Source: Bradyrhizobium erythrophlei
GTDB taxonomy: Bacteria; Pseudomonadota; Alphaproteobacteria; Rhizobiales; Xanthobacteraceae
Length of the DNA stretch: 64,000 nucleotides
Reading direction: 5' to 3'
Assembly: GCA_900129675.1 (NCBI GenBank)
Contig: FSRD01000001.1
Location: forward strand, 1,477,501 to 1,541,500
Shown here: piece after piece, positions 34,619-43,240 of the stretch
Layout: every line of letters starts with the position of its first letter
How positions within the stretch are numbered: position 1 is the stretch's first letter
The notes under the pieces: model-generated
What the model saw: the letters and a program-made list of their open reading frames with translations, nothing else
What the model was told of the DNA's origin: nothing
The model's database searches: none
Position numbers and translations under genes: made by a program

Positions 34619-35350
34619 ATGACGCTGATCGACCTCGCCAACCCCACAAAATTCCTGTCGCTGACGGCGCGGGTGCTGCCGTGGCTCGCGGGTGCTACCG
34701 CGATCCTGCTGCTGATCGGTTGCTATCAATCGGCCATGGCGCCCGACGACTATCAGCAGGGCGCCACCGTCAAGATCATGTTCATCCACGTGCCGAATGC
34801 GTGGCTCTCGATGTTCGTGTGGGGGGTGATGAGCCTGGCCGCCCTGGGGACGCTGGTGTGGCGGCATCCGCTGGCGGATGTCGCGGCCAAAGCGGCAGCC
34901 CCGATCGGCGCCGCGTTCACGTTCCTGGCGCTGGTCACGGGGTCGCTGTGGGGCCGGCCGATGTGGGGCACCTACTGGGAATGGGATGCGCGGCTAACGT
35001 CGGTGTTGATCCTGTTTTTGATGTATCTAGGCCTGATCGCCCTTTGGCGCGCGGTGGACGATCCGTCGCGCGCGGCGCGGGCCGCGGCGATCCTGACCCT
35101 GGTCGGCGCGATCAATTTGCCGATCATCAAATTCTCGGTGGACTGGTGGAACACGCTGCATCAGCCGGCCTCGGTGATGCGACTGGGCGGGCCCTCGCTC
35201 GACCGCGCCTTCCTGATCCCGCTGCTCGTCATGGCCGTCGCCTTTTCGCTGCTGTTCGTCACGCTGCATCTGGCGGCGATGCGCAACGAGATCCTGCGCC
35301 GCCGCGTGCGCGCCTTGCAGATGATGCAAGCCAGTCAGCAGGCGGCGTGA
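34619..35350 (+). CDS. ccmC: Heme transporter CcmC
   Basis: Heme-handling protein that loads heme onto CcmE together with CcmD. It has 243 residues and six predicted helices. The periplasmic WWD-type domain is seen as [16 protein letters not shown] (about residues 116-131). Conserved heme-ligand histidines are in [11 protein letters not shown] and NTLHQPAS. It lies between ccmB and ccmD; start [12 protein letters not shown]. Confidence 0.96.
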   Translation: MTLIDLANPTKFLSLTARVLPWLAGATAILLLIGCYQSAMAPDDYQQGATVKIMFIHVPNAWLSMFVWGVMSLAALGTLVWRHPLADVAAKAAAPIGAAFTFLALVTGSLWGRPMWGTYWEWDARLTSVLILFLMYLGLIALWRAVDDPSRAARAAAILTLVGAINLPIIKFSVDWWNTLHQPASVMRLGGPSLDRAFLIPLLVMAVAFSLLFVTLHLAAMRNEILRRRVRALQMMQASQQAA

Positions 35351-35354
35351 CGCG

Positions 35355-35531
35355 ATGTCGCTCGGTCCCTACGCCTCCTTCATCGTGACTTCCTATGCGC
35401 TGGTAACAGGAGTGGTTTTGATTTTAATTGTCTGGATCGCCATCGACTATCGCCGCCAGAAGGAGCGCCTGCGCGATCTCGAGGCCAGCGGCGTGGTCCG
35501 GCGTTCCGGCCGCAGCGCGGCGGATATCTGA
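35355..35531 (+). CDS. ccmD: Heme exporter protein CcmD
   Basis: Small single-span protein of 58 residues that stabilises the CcmABC-CcmE heme-handover complex. It starts [20 protein letters not shown], a typical CcmD N-terminus, with one membrane helix (about residues 12-30) and a basic cytoplasmic tail [16 protein letters not shown]. It begins 4 bp after the ccmC stop; its TGA shares an A with the ATG of ccmG. Confidence 0.93.
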   Translation: MSLGPYASFIVTSYALVTGVVLILIVWIAIDYRRQKERLRDLEASGVVRRSGRSAADI

Positions 35532-36121
35532 TGAGCGAGCCCGCAACCACCAACGACCCATCACCGCGGGGCCGGCGCTGGCTGGTGATCCTGCCGCTGC
35601 TCGGCTTCATCGCGTTGGCCGGACTGTTCCTGCTGCGACTGCACGGCGGCGACCCCTCGAGAATTCCCTCCGCCCTGATCGGCCGGCCGGCGCCGCAAAC
35701 CGTGCTGCCCGCGCTCGAAGGCCTCGTCGCGAACGGCGCGCAAATACCGGGCCTCGATCCGGCCGTGTTCAAGGGCAAGGTCAGCGTCGTCAATGTCTGG
35801 GCCTCCTGGTGCGTGCCATGCCACGACGAGGCGCCGCTATTTTCCCAGCTGGCCAAGGACAACCGGCTGCAGATGGTCGGCATCAATTACAAGGACGGGC
35901 CCGACAATGCCCGCCGCTTCCTCGGCCGCTACGGCAATCCGTTCGGCATCGTCGGCGTCGACGCCAACGGCCGCGCCTCGATCGAATGGGGCGTCTACGG
36001 CGTGCCCGAAACTTTCGTGGTCGGCCGCGAGGGTACCATTCTCTACAAGCTGGTCGGGCCGGTGACGCCCGAGAACATCGACAGCGTGCTCAAGGTCGAA
36101 ATCGAGAAGGCGCTGAAGTAA
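35531..36121 (+). CDS. ccmG: Thiol:disulfide interchange protein CcmG/DsbE
   Basis: Membrane-tethered periplasmic thioredoxin-fold reductase that keeps apocytochrome c cysteines reduced. It has 196 residues with an N-terminal anchor LVILPLLGFIALAGLFLLRL. The active site is WASWCVPCHDEAPLF (WCxPC), with GVYGVPETFVVG containing the cis-Pro. Fifth gene of the ccm run; ccmE, ccmF and ccmH are not in the window. Confidence 0.96.
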   Translation: MSEPATTNDPSPRGRRWLVILPLLGFIALAGLFLLRLHGGDPSRIPSALIGRPAPQTVLPALEGLVANGAQIPGLDPAVFKGKVSVVNVWASWCVPCHDEAPLFSQLAKDNRLQMVGINYKDGPDNARRFLGRYGNPFGIVGVDANGRASIEWGVYGVPETFVVGREGTILYKLVGPVTPENIDSVLKVEIEKALK

Positions 36122-36252
36122 CGACGATGGAGCGCTTAGCTCCAAATAATTTTCCGCTTTTATCTGCCGTTCATTTCACGGCCATGGCGCTGCCACGAAT
36201 TCAAAGCTACCTCCATGACGTTACTTAAACCGTCCTTGGAGGGACACACCCA

Positions 36253-36615
36253 ATGCGTCATTTCACGCTCGCTTCTCTTCTCGCAACCGCGCTCACCCTG
36301 GGTCTGATGACGGCGACGCCGTCGATGGCCCAGACCGCGCAGCCCGCGGCCAAATCCGACAGCAAAATGGCGCCCGCGCCGAAGCCGGCCACCGAGTCGA
36401 AGATGGCGCCGGCCCCGAAAGCGGACCTGCTCGACATCAACTCGGCCAGCGCCGACCAACTCGACGCGCTGCCGGGCATCGGCAAGGCCTATTCGGCCGC
36501 GATCATCAAGGGCCGTCCCTACAAGGGCAAGGATGATCTGGTGAACAAGAACATCGTCCCCCAAAAGACCTATGACGGCATCAAGGACAAGATCATCGCC
36601 AAGCAGAAGAGCTGA
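36253..36615 (+). CDS. Secreted helix-hairpin-helix (ComEA-like) protein
   Basis: A 120-residue protein with signal peptide ([22 protein letters not shown]), a low-complexity Ala/Pro/Lys linker with a repeated KMAPAPK motif (about residues 38-58), and a C-terminal HhH domain [20 protein letters not shown] followed by [19 protein letters not shown]. Such HhH domains bind DNA; in ComEA they serve DNA uptake, but no competence genes lie nearby, so the role is open. It follows ccmG after 131 bp. Confidence 0.88.
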   Translation: MRHFTLASLLATALTLGLMTATPSMAQTAQPAAKSDSKMAPAPKPATESKMAPAPKADLLDINSASADQLDALPGIGKAYSAAIIKGRPYKGKDDLVNKNIVPQKTYDGIKDKIIAKQKS

Positions 36616-36623
36616 TCCCTCAG

Positions 36624-36742
36624 CGTCATTGCGAGCGAAGCGAAGCAATCCATAGCGCCACGTTTGGTAAAATGGATTGCTTCGTCGCGGAGCTTGTCAT
36701 CGGGCGCGCGTTCGCGCGACCCGTTGGCTCCTCGCAATGACG
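36624..36742. repeat. Palindromic intergenic repeat, family A copy 3
   Basis: Ends CGTCATTGCGAGCG and CTCGCAATGACG. The inner module GCTTGTCATCGGGCGCGC is in the same orientation as in copy 1. It fills the gap between the convergent HhH protein and ispZ genes. Confidence 0.8.
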
Positions 36743-36757
36743 GCGGAGAGGCGATCC

Positions 36758-37360
36758 TCACCCCTTCGACACATCGCCCGCTTCCGCCTCGCTCGCCTCG
36801 AGCGTGGCCGGCTCCAGATGGTAGCGCTTCGTCAGCGGCATCTGGGCGATCGCAAAGATCATCGTCAGCGGAATCACGCCGAACGCCTTGAAGCCGACCC
36901 AGAAATCGGTTGTCTGGGTACGCCAGACGATTTCGTTCAAGACCGCCATCGCGAGGAAGAACAGCGCCCAGCGCATCGTGAGAATGCGCCAGCCATGCGG
37001 CGTCAGGTTGAACATCTGATCGAACATGATGGCGATGAAGGAGCGGCCGAACAAAAGCCCACCGCCCAGCACGGCCGCGAACAGCCCATAGATAATGGTC
37101 GGTTTGACCTTGATGAAGGTCTCGTCGTGCAGCACTAGCGTCAGCGTGCCGAACACGATGACGATGATGCCGGTGACGATCGTCATGACAGGCACGTGCC
37201 GCGTCACCACATAGGACGCGATCATCGCCGCCACGATCGCCACCATGAACGCGCCGGTGGCGACGAACAGATGGAATTTGGCGTTTGCGACAAAGAATAC
37301 GAGCAGCGGACCGAGCTCGGTCGCGAGTTTGAACAACGGATGCGGCTGGGTCTTGTCCAT
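36758..37360 (-). CDS. ispZ: Septation protein A / inner membrane protein YciB
   Basis: YciB/IspZ family membrane protein, about 200 residues, with five hydrophobic helices. The N-terminus [20 protein letters not shown] is the family hallmark, with [24 protein letters not shown] text near the end (here [17 protein letters not shown]). Start at ATG 37360; a GTG directly before it is also possible. Family members influence cell envelope and division. It follows ftsY in the same direction, separated by a repeat. Confidence 0.93.
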   Translation of the reverse strand: MDKTQPHPLFKLATELGPLLVFFVANAKFHLFVATGAFMVAIVAAMIASYVVTRHVPVMTIVTGIIVIVFGTLTLVLHDETFIKVKPTIIYGLFAAVLGGGLLFGRSFIAIMFDQMFNLTPHGWRILTMRWALFFLAMAVLNEIVWRTQTTDFWVGFKAFGVIPLTMIFAIAQMPLTKRYHLEPATLEASEAEAGDVSKG

Positions 37361-37389
37361 CACTTAATCCATCAAACCTGACTTGCCGC

Positions 37390-37490
37390 CATCCTTCGAG
37401 ACGGCGCTTCGCGCCTCCTCAGGATGAGGACTTCCTGTATCGCTCCCTTCATCCTGAGGAGCGCGCACTCGCGCGCGTCTCGAAGGATGA
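37390..37490. repeat. Palindromic repeat with CATCCTTCGAGAC ends
   Basis: CATCCTTCGAGACGGC ... GTCTCGAAGGATG are inverted ends about 100 bp apart, with inner inverse arms CCTCAGGATGAGGA and TCATCCTGAGGAGC. It differs in sequence from the other repeat families in this window. It lies 3 bp past the ftsY stop codon. Confidence 0.8.
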
Positions 37491-37493
37491 AGC

Positions 37494-38438
37494 CTATTCA
37501 ATTCCCGCGATCGCCTGCGCGAAATCGCGAGCGGTGAACGGCGCGAGATCGTCGACGCCTTCGCCGACCCCGATGAAGTGCACCGGCAATTTGAATTTCT
37601 CCGACAGCGCCACCAGAATGCCGCCGCGCGCGGTGCCGTCGAGCTTTGTCATGACGAGCCCCGTGACCCCGGCGGTACGATGAAACGCCTCGACCTGCGA
37701 CAGCGCATTTTGGCCCACGGTGGCATCGAGCACCAGCAGCACGGCGTGCGGCGCCGAGGCATCGACCTTCTTGATGACGCGAACGACCTTTTCCAGTTCG
37801 TTCATCAGTTCGGCCTTGTTCTGCAGCCGGCCGGCGGTGTCGATCAGGAGCACGTCGAGCTTTTGCTCTTTCGCCTCCGTAAGCGCATTGAAGGCAAGGC
37901 TCGCCGAATCCGAGCCCTGCGCGCCCGCGATGACCGGCGATTTGGTGCGCTCGCCCCAGATCTTCAGCTGCTCGATGGCGGCCGCGCGAAACGTATCGCC
38001 GGCGGCCAGCATGACCTTGCGGCCTTCGGCGGAGAGTTTCGCGGCCAACTTTCCGATGGTGGTGGTCTTGCCGGAACCGTTGACGCCGACCACGAGAATG
38101 ACGAACGGCTTTTGCGCCGCATCGATCTCCAGCGGCTTTGCCACCGGCGCCAGTACTTTTTCGACTTCGGTCGCGACCACCGTCTTCACGTCGTCTGCCG
38201 AGATCGCCTTGTCATAACGTCCCTTGCCGACCGCGTCCGCTATGCGGACGGCAACTTCGGTGCCGAGATCGGCGCGCAGCAACACATCCTCGATATCATC
38301 GAGCATGGCACGGTCGAGCTTGCGCTTGGTGACGAGATCGGCGACCGCGGTCCCGAGCGCACTCGAGGTCCGCTTCAGGCCGCCGGACAGCCGCCGCCAC
38401 CAGCTCAGTTTGGGGGTTCCCGCAGTGGTATCGTTCAT
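37494..38438 (-). CDS. ftsY: Signal recognition particle receptor FtsY
   Basis: SRP receptor GTPase docking Ffh-ribosome complexes at the membrane. At 314 residues it is a compact form lacking the long acidic A domain of E. coli FtsY. The N domain follows the Trp-containing amphipathic start (LSWWRRLSGGLKRTSSALG). G motifs: GVNGSGKTTTIGKLA, DTFRAAAIEQL, DTAGRLQNK, TKLDGTARGG. The NG core is complete. It lies in the dapF-mtaB-ftsY-ispZ run, with an opposite-strand rluA-like gene before it. Confidence 0.97.
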   Translation of the reverse strand: MNDTTAGTPKLSWWRRLSGGLKRTSSALGTAVADLVTKRKLDRAMLDDIEDVLLRADLGTEVAVRIADAVGKGRYDKAISADDVKTVVATEVEKVLAPVAKPLEIDAAQKPFVILVVGVNGSGKTTTIGKLAAKLSAEGRKVMLAAGDTFRAAAIEQLKIWGERTKSPVIAGAQGSDSASLAFNALTEAKEQKLDVLLIDTAGRLQNKAELMNELEKVVRVIKKVDASAPHAVLLVLDATVGQNALSQVEAFHRTAGVTGLVMTKLDGTARGGILVALSEKFKLPVHFIGVGEGVDDLAPFTARDFAQAIAGIE

Positions 38439-38466
38439 GGCGCGGCTGTGTTAGCGGTTTCGCGCC

Positions 38467-39189
38467 ATGAGCGAAAGTCTCGAACGATTGATCGATGTTC
38501 CCGAATTGACCGTGGAGGAAATCCAGGCGCGGGTGCTCCACCGCGACGGATTGATGCTGGTGATCGACAAGCCCGCGGGGCTGCCGGTGCATCGCGGCCC
38601 CAAAGGCGGCGCCAATCTGGAGGCGTCGTTCGACGGCTTGCGATTCGGCCTGCCACGGCCGCCGGTGCTGGCCCACCGGCTCGACAAGGACACATCCGGC
38701 TGCCTCGTTTTGGGGCGCCATCGCAAGGCAACCGCATCGCTTGGCCTGCTGTTCAAGCACGGCAAGATTTCAAAGACCTATTGGGCCGTCGTTGAAGGCG
38801 GGCCTGCCGAAGATCAAGGCACCATCGACATGCCGCTCGGCCGGCTGAATGTCGAACGCGGCTGGTGGCAGAAGCCGGACCCGGACGGTCAAAAGGCCGT
38901 CACAAACTGGAAGGTGCTGGGGCGCGGCGATGGTCTTGCCTGGCTCGCGCTCGAACCGGTCACCGGCCGCACCCATCAGCTGCGCGTCCATTCCGCAGCG
39001 ACCGGCTGGCCGATCGTCGGCGATAACATCTACGGCAACGGTCCGCGTTTCGGCGAGCCGCGGCTACATCTGCATTCCCGCGAGATCGGGGTTGCGATCT
39101 CGAAAAACAAGGAACCGGTGCACGTGATCGCGCCGGCGCCGCCGCATATGCACGAGCGGCTCAGGGCGTGCGGGTGGAACGGGGAGTAG
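38467..39189 (+). CDS. RluA-family RNA pseudouridine synthase
   Basis: Pseudouridine synthase of the RluA type, 240 residues, without an S4 domain, closest in pattern to the short RluA group acting on 23S rRNA or tRNA. Catalytic Asp is in AHRLDKDTSGCLVLGR; GRTHQLRVHSAATGWPIVGD is the second conserved block, followed by NIYG. The exact uridine target is not decidable from sequence. It is on the plus strand, divergent from ftsY with 28 bp between starts. Confidence 0.92.
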   Translation: MSESLERLIDVPELTVEEIQARVLHRDGLMLVIDKPAGLPVHRGPKGGANLEASFDGLRFGLPRPPVLAHRLDKDTSGCLVLGRHRKATASLGLLFKHGKISKTYWAVVEGGPAEDQGTIDMPLGRLNVERGWWQKPDPDGQKAVTNWKVLGRGDGLAWLALEPVTGRTHQLRVHSAATGWPIVGDNIYGNGPRFGEPRLHLHSREIGVAISKNKEPVHVIAPAPPHMHERLRACGWNGE

Positions 39190-39190
39190 G

Positions 39191-39263
39191 CCCGGCCATC
39201 CACGTCCTTACGGCACAAAAGGAAAGTAAGACGTGGATGTCCGGGACAAGCCCGGGCATGACG
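39191..39263. repeat. Palindromic repeat with CCCGGCCAT/ATGACG ends
   Basis: CCCGGCCATCCACGTC pairs with GACGTGGATGTCCGGG; the unit ends in AAGCCCGGGCATGACGG. It shares the ACGTGGATG-CCGGGACAAGCCCGG module with 52418-52493 and 62577-62704. It is between convergent rluA-like and mtaB genes. Confidence 0.78.
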
Positions 39264-39268
39264 GAAAA

Positions 39269-40534
39269 TTAAACCGTCAGCCGCGCACTATCATGTCCGG
39301 CGATCGTCAGCGCCCGCACCGCGCCCGGCGTTTCGCCGCTGATCGCCACCGGCAAAAAGTGCTCCGTCCGCCCCTGCTTACCGCTCTCGATCAAGACCTG
39401 CCGCGTTGCACCGACCTCGGCAGCCAGCCGCTTCTGCAGCGCGGCCTCACCCGTCGCGCGCAACCGCCTGGCGCGCGCCTTGATTGCCTCGCCCGCGACC
39501 TGCGGCATTCGCGCGGCCGGCGTGCCCGGGCGTTTCGAGTAGGGAAACACGTGCAGGAAGGTGAGGCCGCACTCCTCCACCAGATCCTGCGAACGCGCGA
39601 ACATGTCCTCCGTCTCGGTCGGAAAACCCGCGATGATATCGGCACCGAGCGCGATGTCCGGCCGCAGCCGCCGCACCTCCGCGCAGAATTCGATGGCGTG
39701 CTTCCGCGAATGCCGCCGCTTCATGCGCTTCAGGATCAGATCGTCGCCGGATTGCAGCGACAGGTGCAGATGCGGCATCAAGCGGTCATCGTCGGCGACG
39801 ACATCGAGCAGATCACGGTCGGCCTCGATCGAGTCGATCGATGAAATCCGCAGGCGCTTGAGCTCGGGCACGTGCCGCAGGATCTGCTTTGTCAGCTGAC
39901 CGAGTTTGGGCGTGCCCGGCAGATCCGCGCCATAGCTGGTGAGGTCGACGCCGGTCAGCACGATTTCGGCATGGCCGCGTTCGACCAGCGCACGGACCTG
40001 GTCGACCACCGCGCCCATCGGCACCGAGCGCGAATTGCCGCGGCCATAGGGAATGATGCAGAAGGTGCAGCGGTGGTCGCAGCCGTTCTGCACCTGCACG
40101 AACACCCGCGGCAGGCCCTTCTGAAAGCCTTCCAGCAGATGCGGCGCCATCTCCGTGACCGCCATGATGTCGGCGACCGCGATCTTCTCGCTGGCAGCGA
40201 TGCCAAAACCGGCATCGAACGCGGCGCGCGCGTTGCGCCACGCCTCGCCCCGCATCTTGTCGTCATTGCCGACGACGCGATCGACCTCCGCCATCCCGGC
40301 GAACATTTCGGCCTGCGTCTGCGCCGCGCAGCCGGTGACGACAATCCGCAGCCCAGGCCGCTCGCGCTTCAGCCGCCGGATTGATTGCCGCGCCTGTGCT
40401 ACGGCCTCATTGGTCACCGCGCAGCTATTGATGACGATGGTGTCGGAAAGCCCCGCCTTCTCTGCCTCGAGCCGAATCACTTCGGACTCGAAGGCATTGA
40501 GGCGGCAGCCGAAGGTGAGGACGTCGACGCTCAT
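39269..40534 (-). CDS. mtaB: tRNA (N6-threonylcarbamoyladenosine(37)) methylthiotransferase MtaB
   Basis: Radical SAM enzyme adding a methylthio group to t6A37 of tRNAs. It has 421 residues. The N-terminal UPF0004 domain has the cluster cysteines in TFGCRLNAFES, NSCAVTNEA and VTGCAAQTQ; the radical SAM cluster is GCDHRCTFCIIPYGRGNSRS (CX3CX2C). The C-terminal part after about 365 is a short TRAM-like region. Its start is 3 bp from the dapF stop, so the two are probably cotranscribed. Confidence 0.95.
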   Translation of the reverse strand: MSVDVLTFGCRLNAFESEVIRLEAEKAGLSDTIVINSCAVTNEAVAQARQSIRRLKRERPGLRIVVTGCAAQTQAEMFAGMAEVDRVVGNDDKMRGEAWRNARAAFDAGFGIAASEKIAVADIMAVTEMAPHLLEGFQKGLPRVFVQVQNGCDHRCTFCIIPYGRGNSRSVPMGAVVDQVRALVERGHAEIVLTGVDLTSYGADLPGTPKLGQLTKQILRHVPELKRLRISSIDSIEADRDLLDVVADDDRLMPHLHLSLQSGDDLILKRMKRRHSRKHAIEFCAEVRRLRPDIALGADIIAGFPTETEDMFARSQDLVEECGLTFLHVFPYSKRPGTPAARMPQVAGEAIKARARRLRATGEAALQKRLAAEVGATRQVLIESGKQGRTEHFLPVAISGETPGAVRALTIAGHDSARLTV

Positions 40535-40537
40535 GAT

Positions 40538-41410
40538 TTAGGCGACGGACGCAAACAGCGCCGGATCAAATCGCCCTTCATATTCGAAATCAGCGGTGCC
40601 CGTCATCAGCACGTGGTCATCGCGCTCGCGCCATTCGATCGAGAGCTTTCCACCCGGCAGCGCAATCTCGACCTGACGATTGGCGCGCTTCAGCCGCGCC
40701 GCCGCAACCGCGGTGGCACACGCCGCCGAGCCGCAGGCCCTGGTCAGCCCGACGCCTCGCTCCCAGGTGCGGATCGTGATGTGATCGCGATCGACGATAT
40801 GGGCGAGCGTGATATTGGCGCGCTCCGGAAAAATCGGATGATTTTCCAGCAGCGGTCCGAAGCGGTCGAGATCATAGGCGTTGACGTCATCGACCCAGAA
40901 GATCGCATGCGGATTGCCCATGCTGACAACGGACGGTGAATGCAGCACCGGCGCATCGATCGGCCCGACCTGCAATTCGATGTAGCGGGTGTCGCGAAAC
41001 TCTTCGGCCAGCGGAATATCCTGCCAACCGAATTTCGGCGCCCCCATGTCGACGGTGTAGAGGTCGGGCGCCGGGCCCTGCCAGCAGTTCAACAGCCCGG
41101 CCCGCGTCTCGAAGGTGACAGAGGTCTGGCCAGTCTGCTCAAACAGGCGGCGCACCACGCAGCGCATGCCGTTGCCGCAGGCGCCGGCCTCCGAACCGTC
41201 ATTATTATAGATGCGGATGAAGGCCTCGGTGCCCTGCAGCCGCGGCGGCTGCAGCACCATCAACTGGTCGTAGGGCACGCCCGCCGGCGAGGCGACCGCG
41301 CGCGCCTCCTCCGCCGTCACGGCGGCCGGCTTGTCGCGCAAATCGACCACGACGATTTCGTTGCCGATGCCATTCATCTTGGCAAATGCGTGGTTGGCGA
41401 GCGCGCTCAT
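40538..41410 (-). CDS. dapF: Diaminopimelate epimerase
   Basis: Converts LL- to meso-diaminopimelate for lysine and peptidoglycan synthesis. The start [20 protein letters not shown] is used (an ATG 12 bp upstream is in frame), giving 290 residues. The two catalytic cysteines are in [15 protein letters not shown] and [14 protein letters not shown]; the substrate-binding YNNDGSEA block is present. Together with asd (58754-59788) this window holds two genes of the DAP pathway. First gene of the minus-strand run to ispZ. Confidence 0.96.
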   Translation of the reverse strand: MSALANHAFAKMNGIGNEIVVVDLRDKPAAVTAEEARAVASPAGVPYDQLMVLQPPRLQGTEAFIRIYNNDGSEAGACGNGMRCVVRRLFEQTGQTSVTFETRAGLLNCWQGPAPDLYTVDMGAPKFGWQDIPLAEEFRDTRYIELQVGPIDAPVLHSPSVVSMGNPHAIFWVDDVNAYDLDRFGPLLENHPIFPERANITLAHIVDRDHITIRTWERGVGLTRACGSAACATAVAAARLKRANRQVEIALPGGKLSIEWRERDDHVLMTGTADFEYEGRFDPALFASVA

Positions 41411-41602
41411 GGAATTTCCCAATTTATGCCTGCCTTATATGGCGAATGATGGCGGATTGGCCAGTCCGCCGGGGCTGCAAGGCCCCTTGACGCATCTGTC
41501 ATGGGACGAAAGCGGAACTTGCGTGTTAGGAATGGCAGCGTCTTTGCGGACGTGAGCCGGGACCTACCGCGACCGCTTGGAATGGGGATGGAGAATATCG
41601 AA

Positions 41603-42301
41603 ATGAACCGTATCGGCACCTTCCGAGCCGCCCTGGTCGCGCTGATCCCGATCGTGGCAATCGCGTTTGGCAGCGCGGCGCTGGCGCAAACGCCCGCGCC
41701 GGCGGCCTCGCCCAGCGCAACGCCTGCGCCGGCCCCGTCCGCGACGCCGGTTCCGCCGCCCGCCGAGACCAAATCGCCGGCCGATACCCCCGCGGCCGCC
41801 CAAACGCCGGCGCCGCCGCCGATCGCACCGGTCCAGACCGCCGACCCCTTTGGCGAACAATTCACGCTGGAGCCCAAAAAGGTGGTGGTCATGAAGGGCA
41901 CGGCCAATTGGGATGCAGCCTTCGACACCCTGATCGAGTCGTTCAAGGCACTGACCGCGCTGCTCGACAAGCAGGGCATCAAGGCGTCAGGCAATTCGAT
42001 GATCGTCTACACCTCTACCGACGATACCGGCTTCACTTTCCTGGCCGAAATTCCGGTCGAGCAGGATCCGAAGAACCTGACCAAGGACATGAGCATGGGC
42101 AAATCGCCCGACGGCAAGGCCTTGAAATTCGTCCATCGCGGCTCCTACGACAATATGGACAACACCTATGAGGCGATCACCAATCACCTCGACGACAAGA
42201 AGCTGGAAGCCAAGGATACGTTCATCGAGGAATACATCACCGATCCCCTGAAGACGGCGGAGGACAAGCTGGTGATCAACGTCTACGTGCCGTTGAAGTG
42301 A
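41603..42301 (+). CDS. Secreted GyrI-like small-molecule-binding domain protein
   Basis: Signal peptide (TFRAALVALIPIVAIAFGSA) followed by a Pro/Ala-rich linker (about residues 30-75) and a C-terminal domain with GyrI/AraC-effector-binding-like features: KKVVVMKGTANWDAAFDTLI and ALKFVHRGSYDNMDNTYEAI. Such domains bind small ligands; a secreted version is unusual and its ligand is unknown. Start chosen at MNRIGTFRAAL with GGAG 9 bp upstream; earlier in-frame ATGs exist at 41588 and 41582. It precedes a SIMPL protein by 5 bp, so they are probably one transcript. Confidence 0.85.
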   Translation: MNRIGTFRAALVALIPIVAIAFGSAALAQTPAPAASPSATPAPAPSATPVPPPAETKSPADTPAAAQTPAPPPIAPVQTADPFGEQFTLEPKKVVVMKGTANWDAAFDTLIESFKALTALLDKQGIKASGNSMIVYTSTDDTGFTFLAEIPVEQDPKNLTKDMSMGKSPDGKALKFVHRGSYDNMDNTYEAITNHLDDKKLEAKDTFIEEYITDPLKTAEDKLVINVYVPLK

Positions 42302-42306
42302 GGCCC

Positions 42307-43002
42307 ATGAAGCATTCCTTCGCTGTCGTCCTCGCTGCGGCCACGCTGCTGGCTGCGCCTGCGCTGGCGCAGACGACGCTGCCAGCCGCGATTTCGGTGA
42401 GCGGCGAAGCCACCGTGTCGGTGGCGCCGGATCAGGCGCAGATCGAGGGCGGCGTGACGTCTGACGCCAAGACCGCGCGCGAGGCGTCCGATGCCAACAA
42501 CGCAGCGATGGGCAAGGTGCTGCTGGCGCTGAAGGGCGCCGGCATCGACGAAAAGGACTACCAGACTTCTCGGCTCTCGCTGCAACCGCAATACGCGCCG
42601 AACCGCAGCGGCCCTTCGCCCGTTGTCGGTTACCACGCCAGCAACCGCGTCACGGTCCGGATCCGCGACGTCACCAAGGTCGCCAACACCATCGACCTGC
42701 TGGTCGGCGCCGGCGCCAACGACATCGGCGGCATCAATTTCATGGTCTCGCAGGCCTCGAAACTGCTCGACGACGCCAGGGAAAAGGCGATCGCCGATGC
42801 CCGACGCAAGGCCGAGATCTACGCCAAGGCCTCCGGCGTGACGCTTGGCGAGCCGCTGAGCATTTCGGAAGAAGGCGGCTCCGTGCCGGTGTTTCGCGGC
42901 AAGATGGCGGCCCCGATGGCGACCGCAGCGCCGGTCGCGCAAGGCGAAGAGACGCTGTCGGTGACGGTGAGCGTGTCCTGGGCGATCAAGGCGGCGCAGT
43001 AG
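42307..43002 (+). CDS. SIMPL domain (DUF541) periplasmic protein
   Basis: Protein of 231 residues from ATG 42307 with a clear signal peptide (SFAVVLAAATLLAAPALAQ). The mature part contains ISVSGEATVSVAPDQAQIEG and NRVTVRIRDVTKVANTIDLL, then DDAREKAIADARRKAEIYAK, typical of the SIMPL/DUF541 family of oligomeric periplasmic proteins. Functions are poorly defined (stress-related in E. coli YggE). An earlier GTG at 42298 overlaps the stop of the previous gene. Likely cotranscribed with the GyrI-like gene. Confidence 0.92.
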   Translation: MKHSFAVVLAAATLLAAPALAQTTLPAAISVSGEATVSVAPDQAQIEGGVTSDAKTAREASDANNAAMGKVLLALKGAGIDEKDYQTSRLSLQPQYAPNRSGPSPVVGYHASNRVTVRIRDVTKVANTIDLLVGAGANDIGGINFMVSQASKLLDDAREKAIADARRKAEIYAKASGVTLGEPLSISEEGGSVPVFRGKMAAPMATAAPVAQGEETLSVTVSVSWAIKAAQ

Positions 43003-43240
43003 CTCCCGTGTCCCGGACGCGGTGCAGCGTGGCATCAGCGCGTTTACGCGCGTCTTCGACGCGCTATGGCTCCGCAGCGCCGGGACCCATTCTTTTTCGA
43101 GGCGGCATGGGCCCCGGCTTAGCAGCGCATCACTTCGTGCTGCGCAGCATCCGGGGAACGGAGCCGCGCGGGCGAGGTTAGAGTTCCACCACCTGCCCCG
43201 GCTCAGCGCTCGCTACGCTCGCTTGGCCGGGACGACGGAG
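43003..43240. repeat. Mosaic of repeat fragments between SIMPL and MBL genes
   Basis: This 238-bp gap between convergent genes is made of GTCCCGG/CCGGGAC pieces: GTGTCCCGGACGCGG at 43008, GCCGGGACCC at 43079, GCCCCGGC at 43109 and GGCCGGGACGACGGAG at 43223. GCGCGTTTACGCGCG and GCTCGCTACGCTCGC are local hairpins. No gene was found. Confidence 0.6.
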
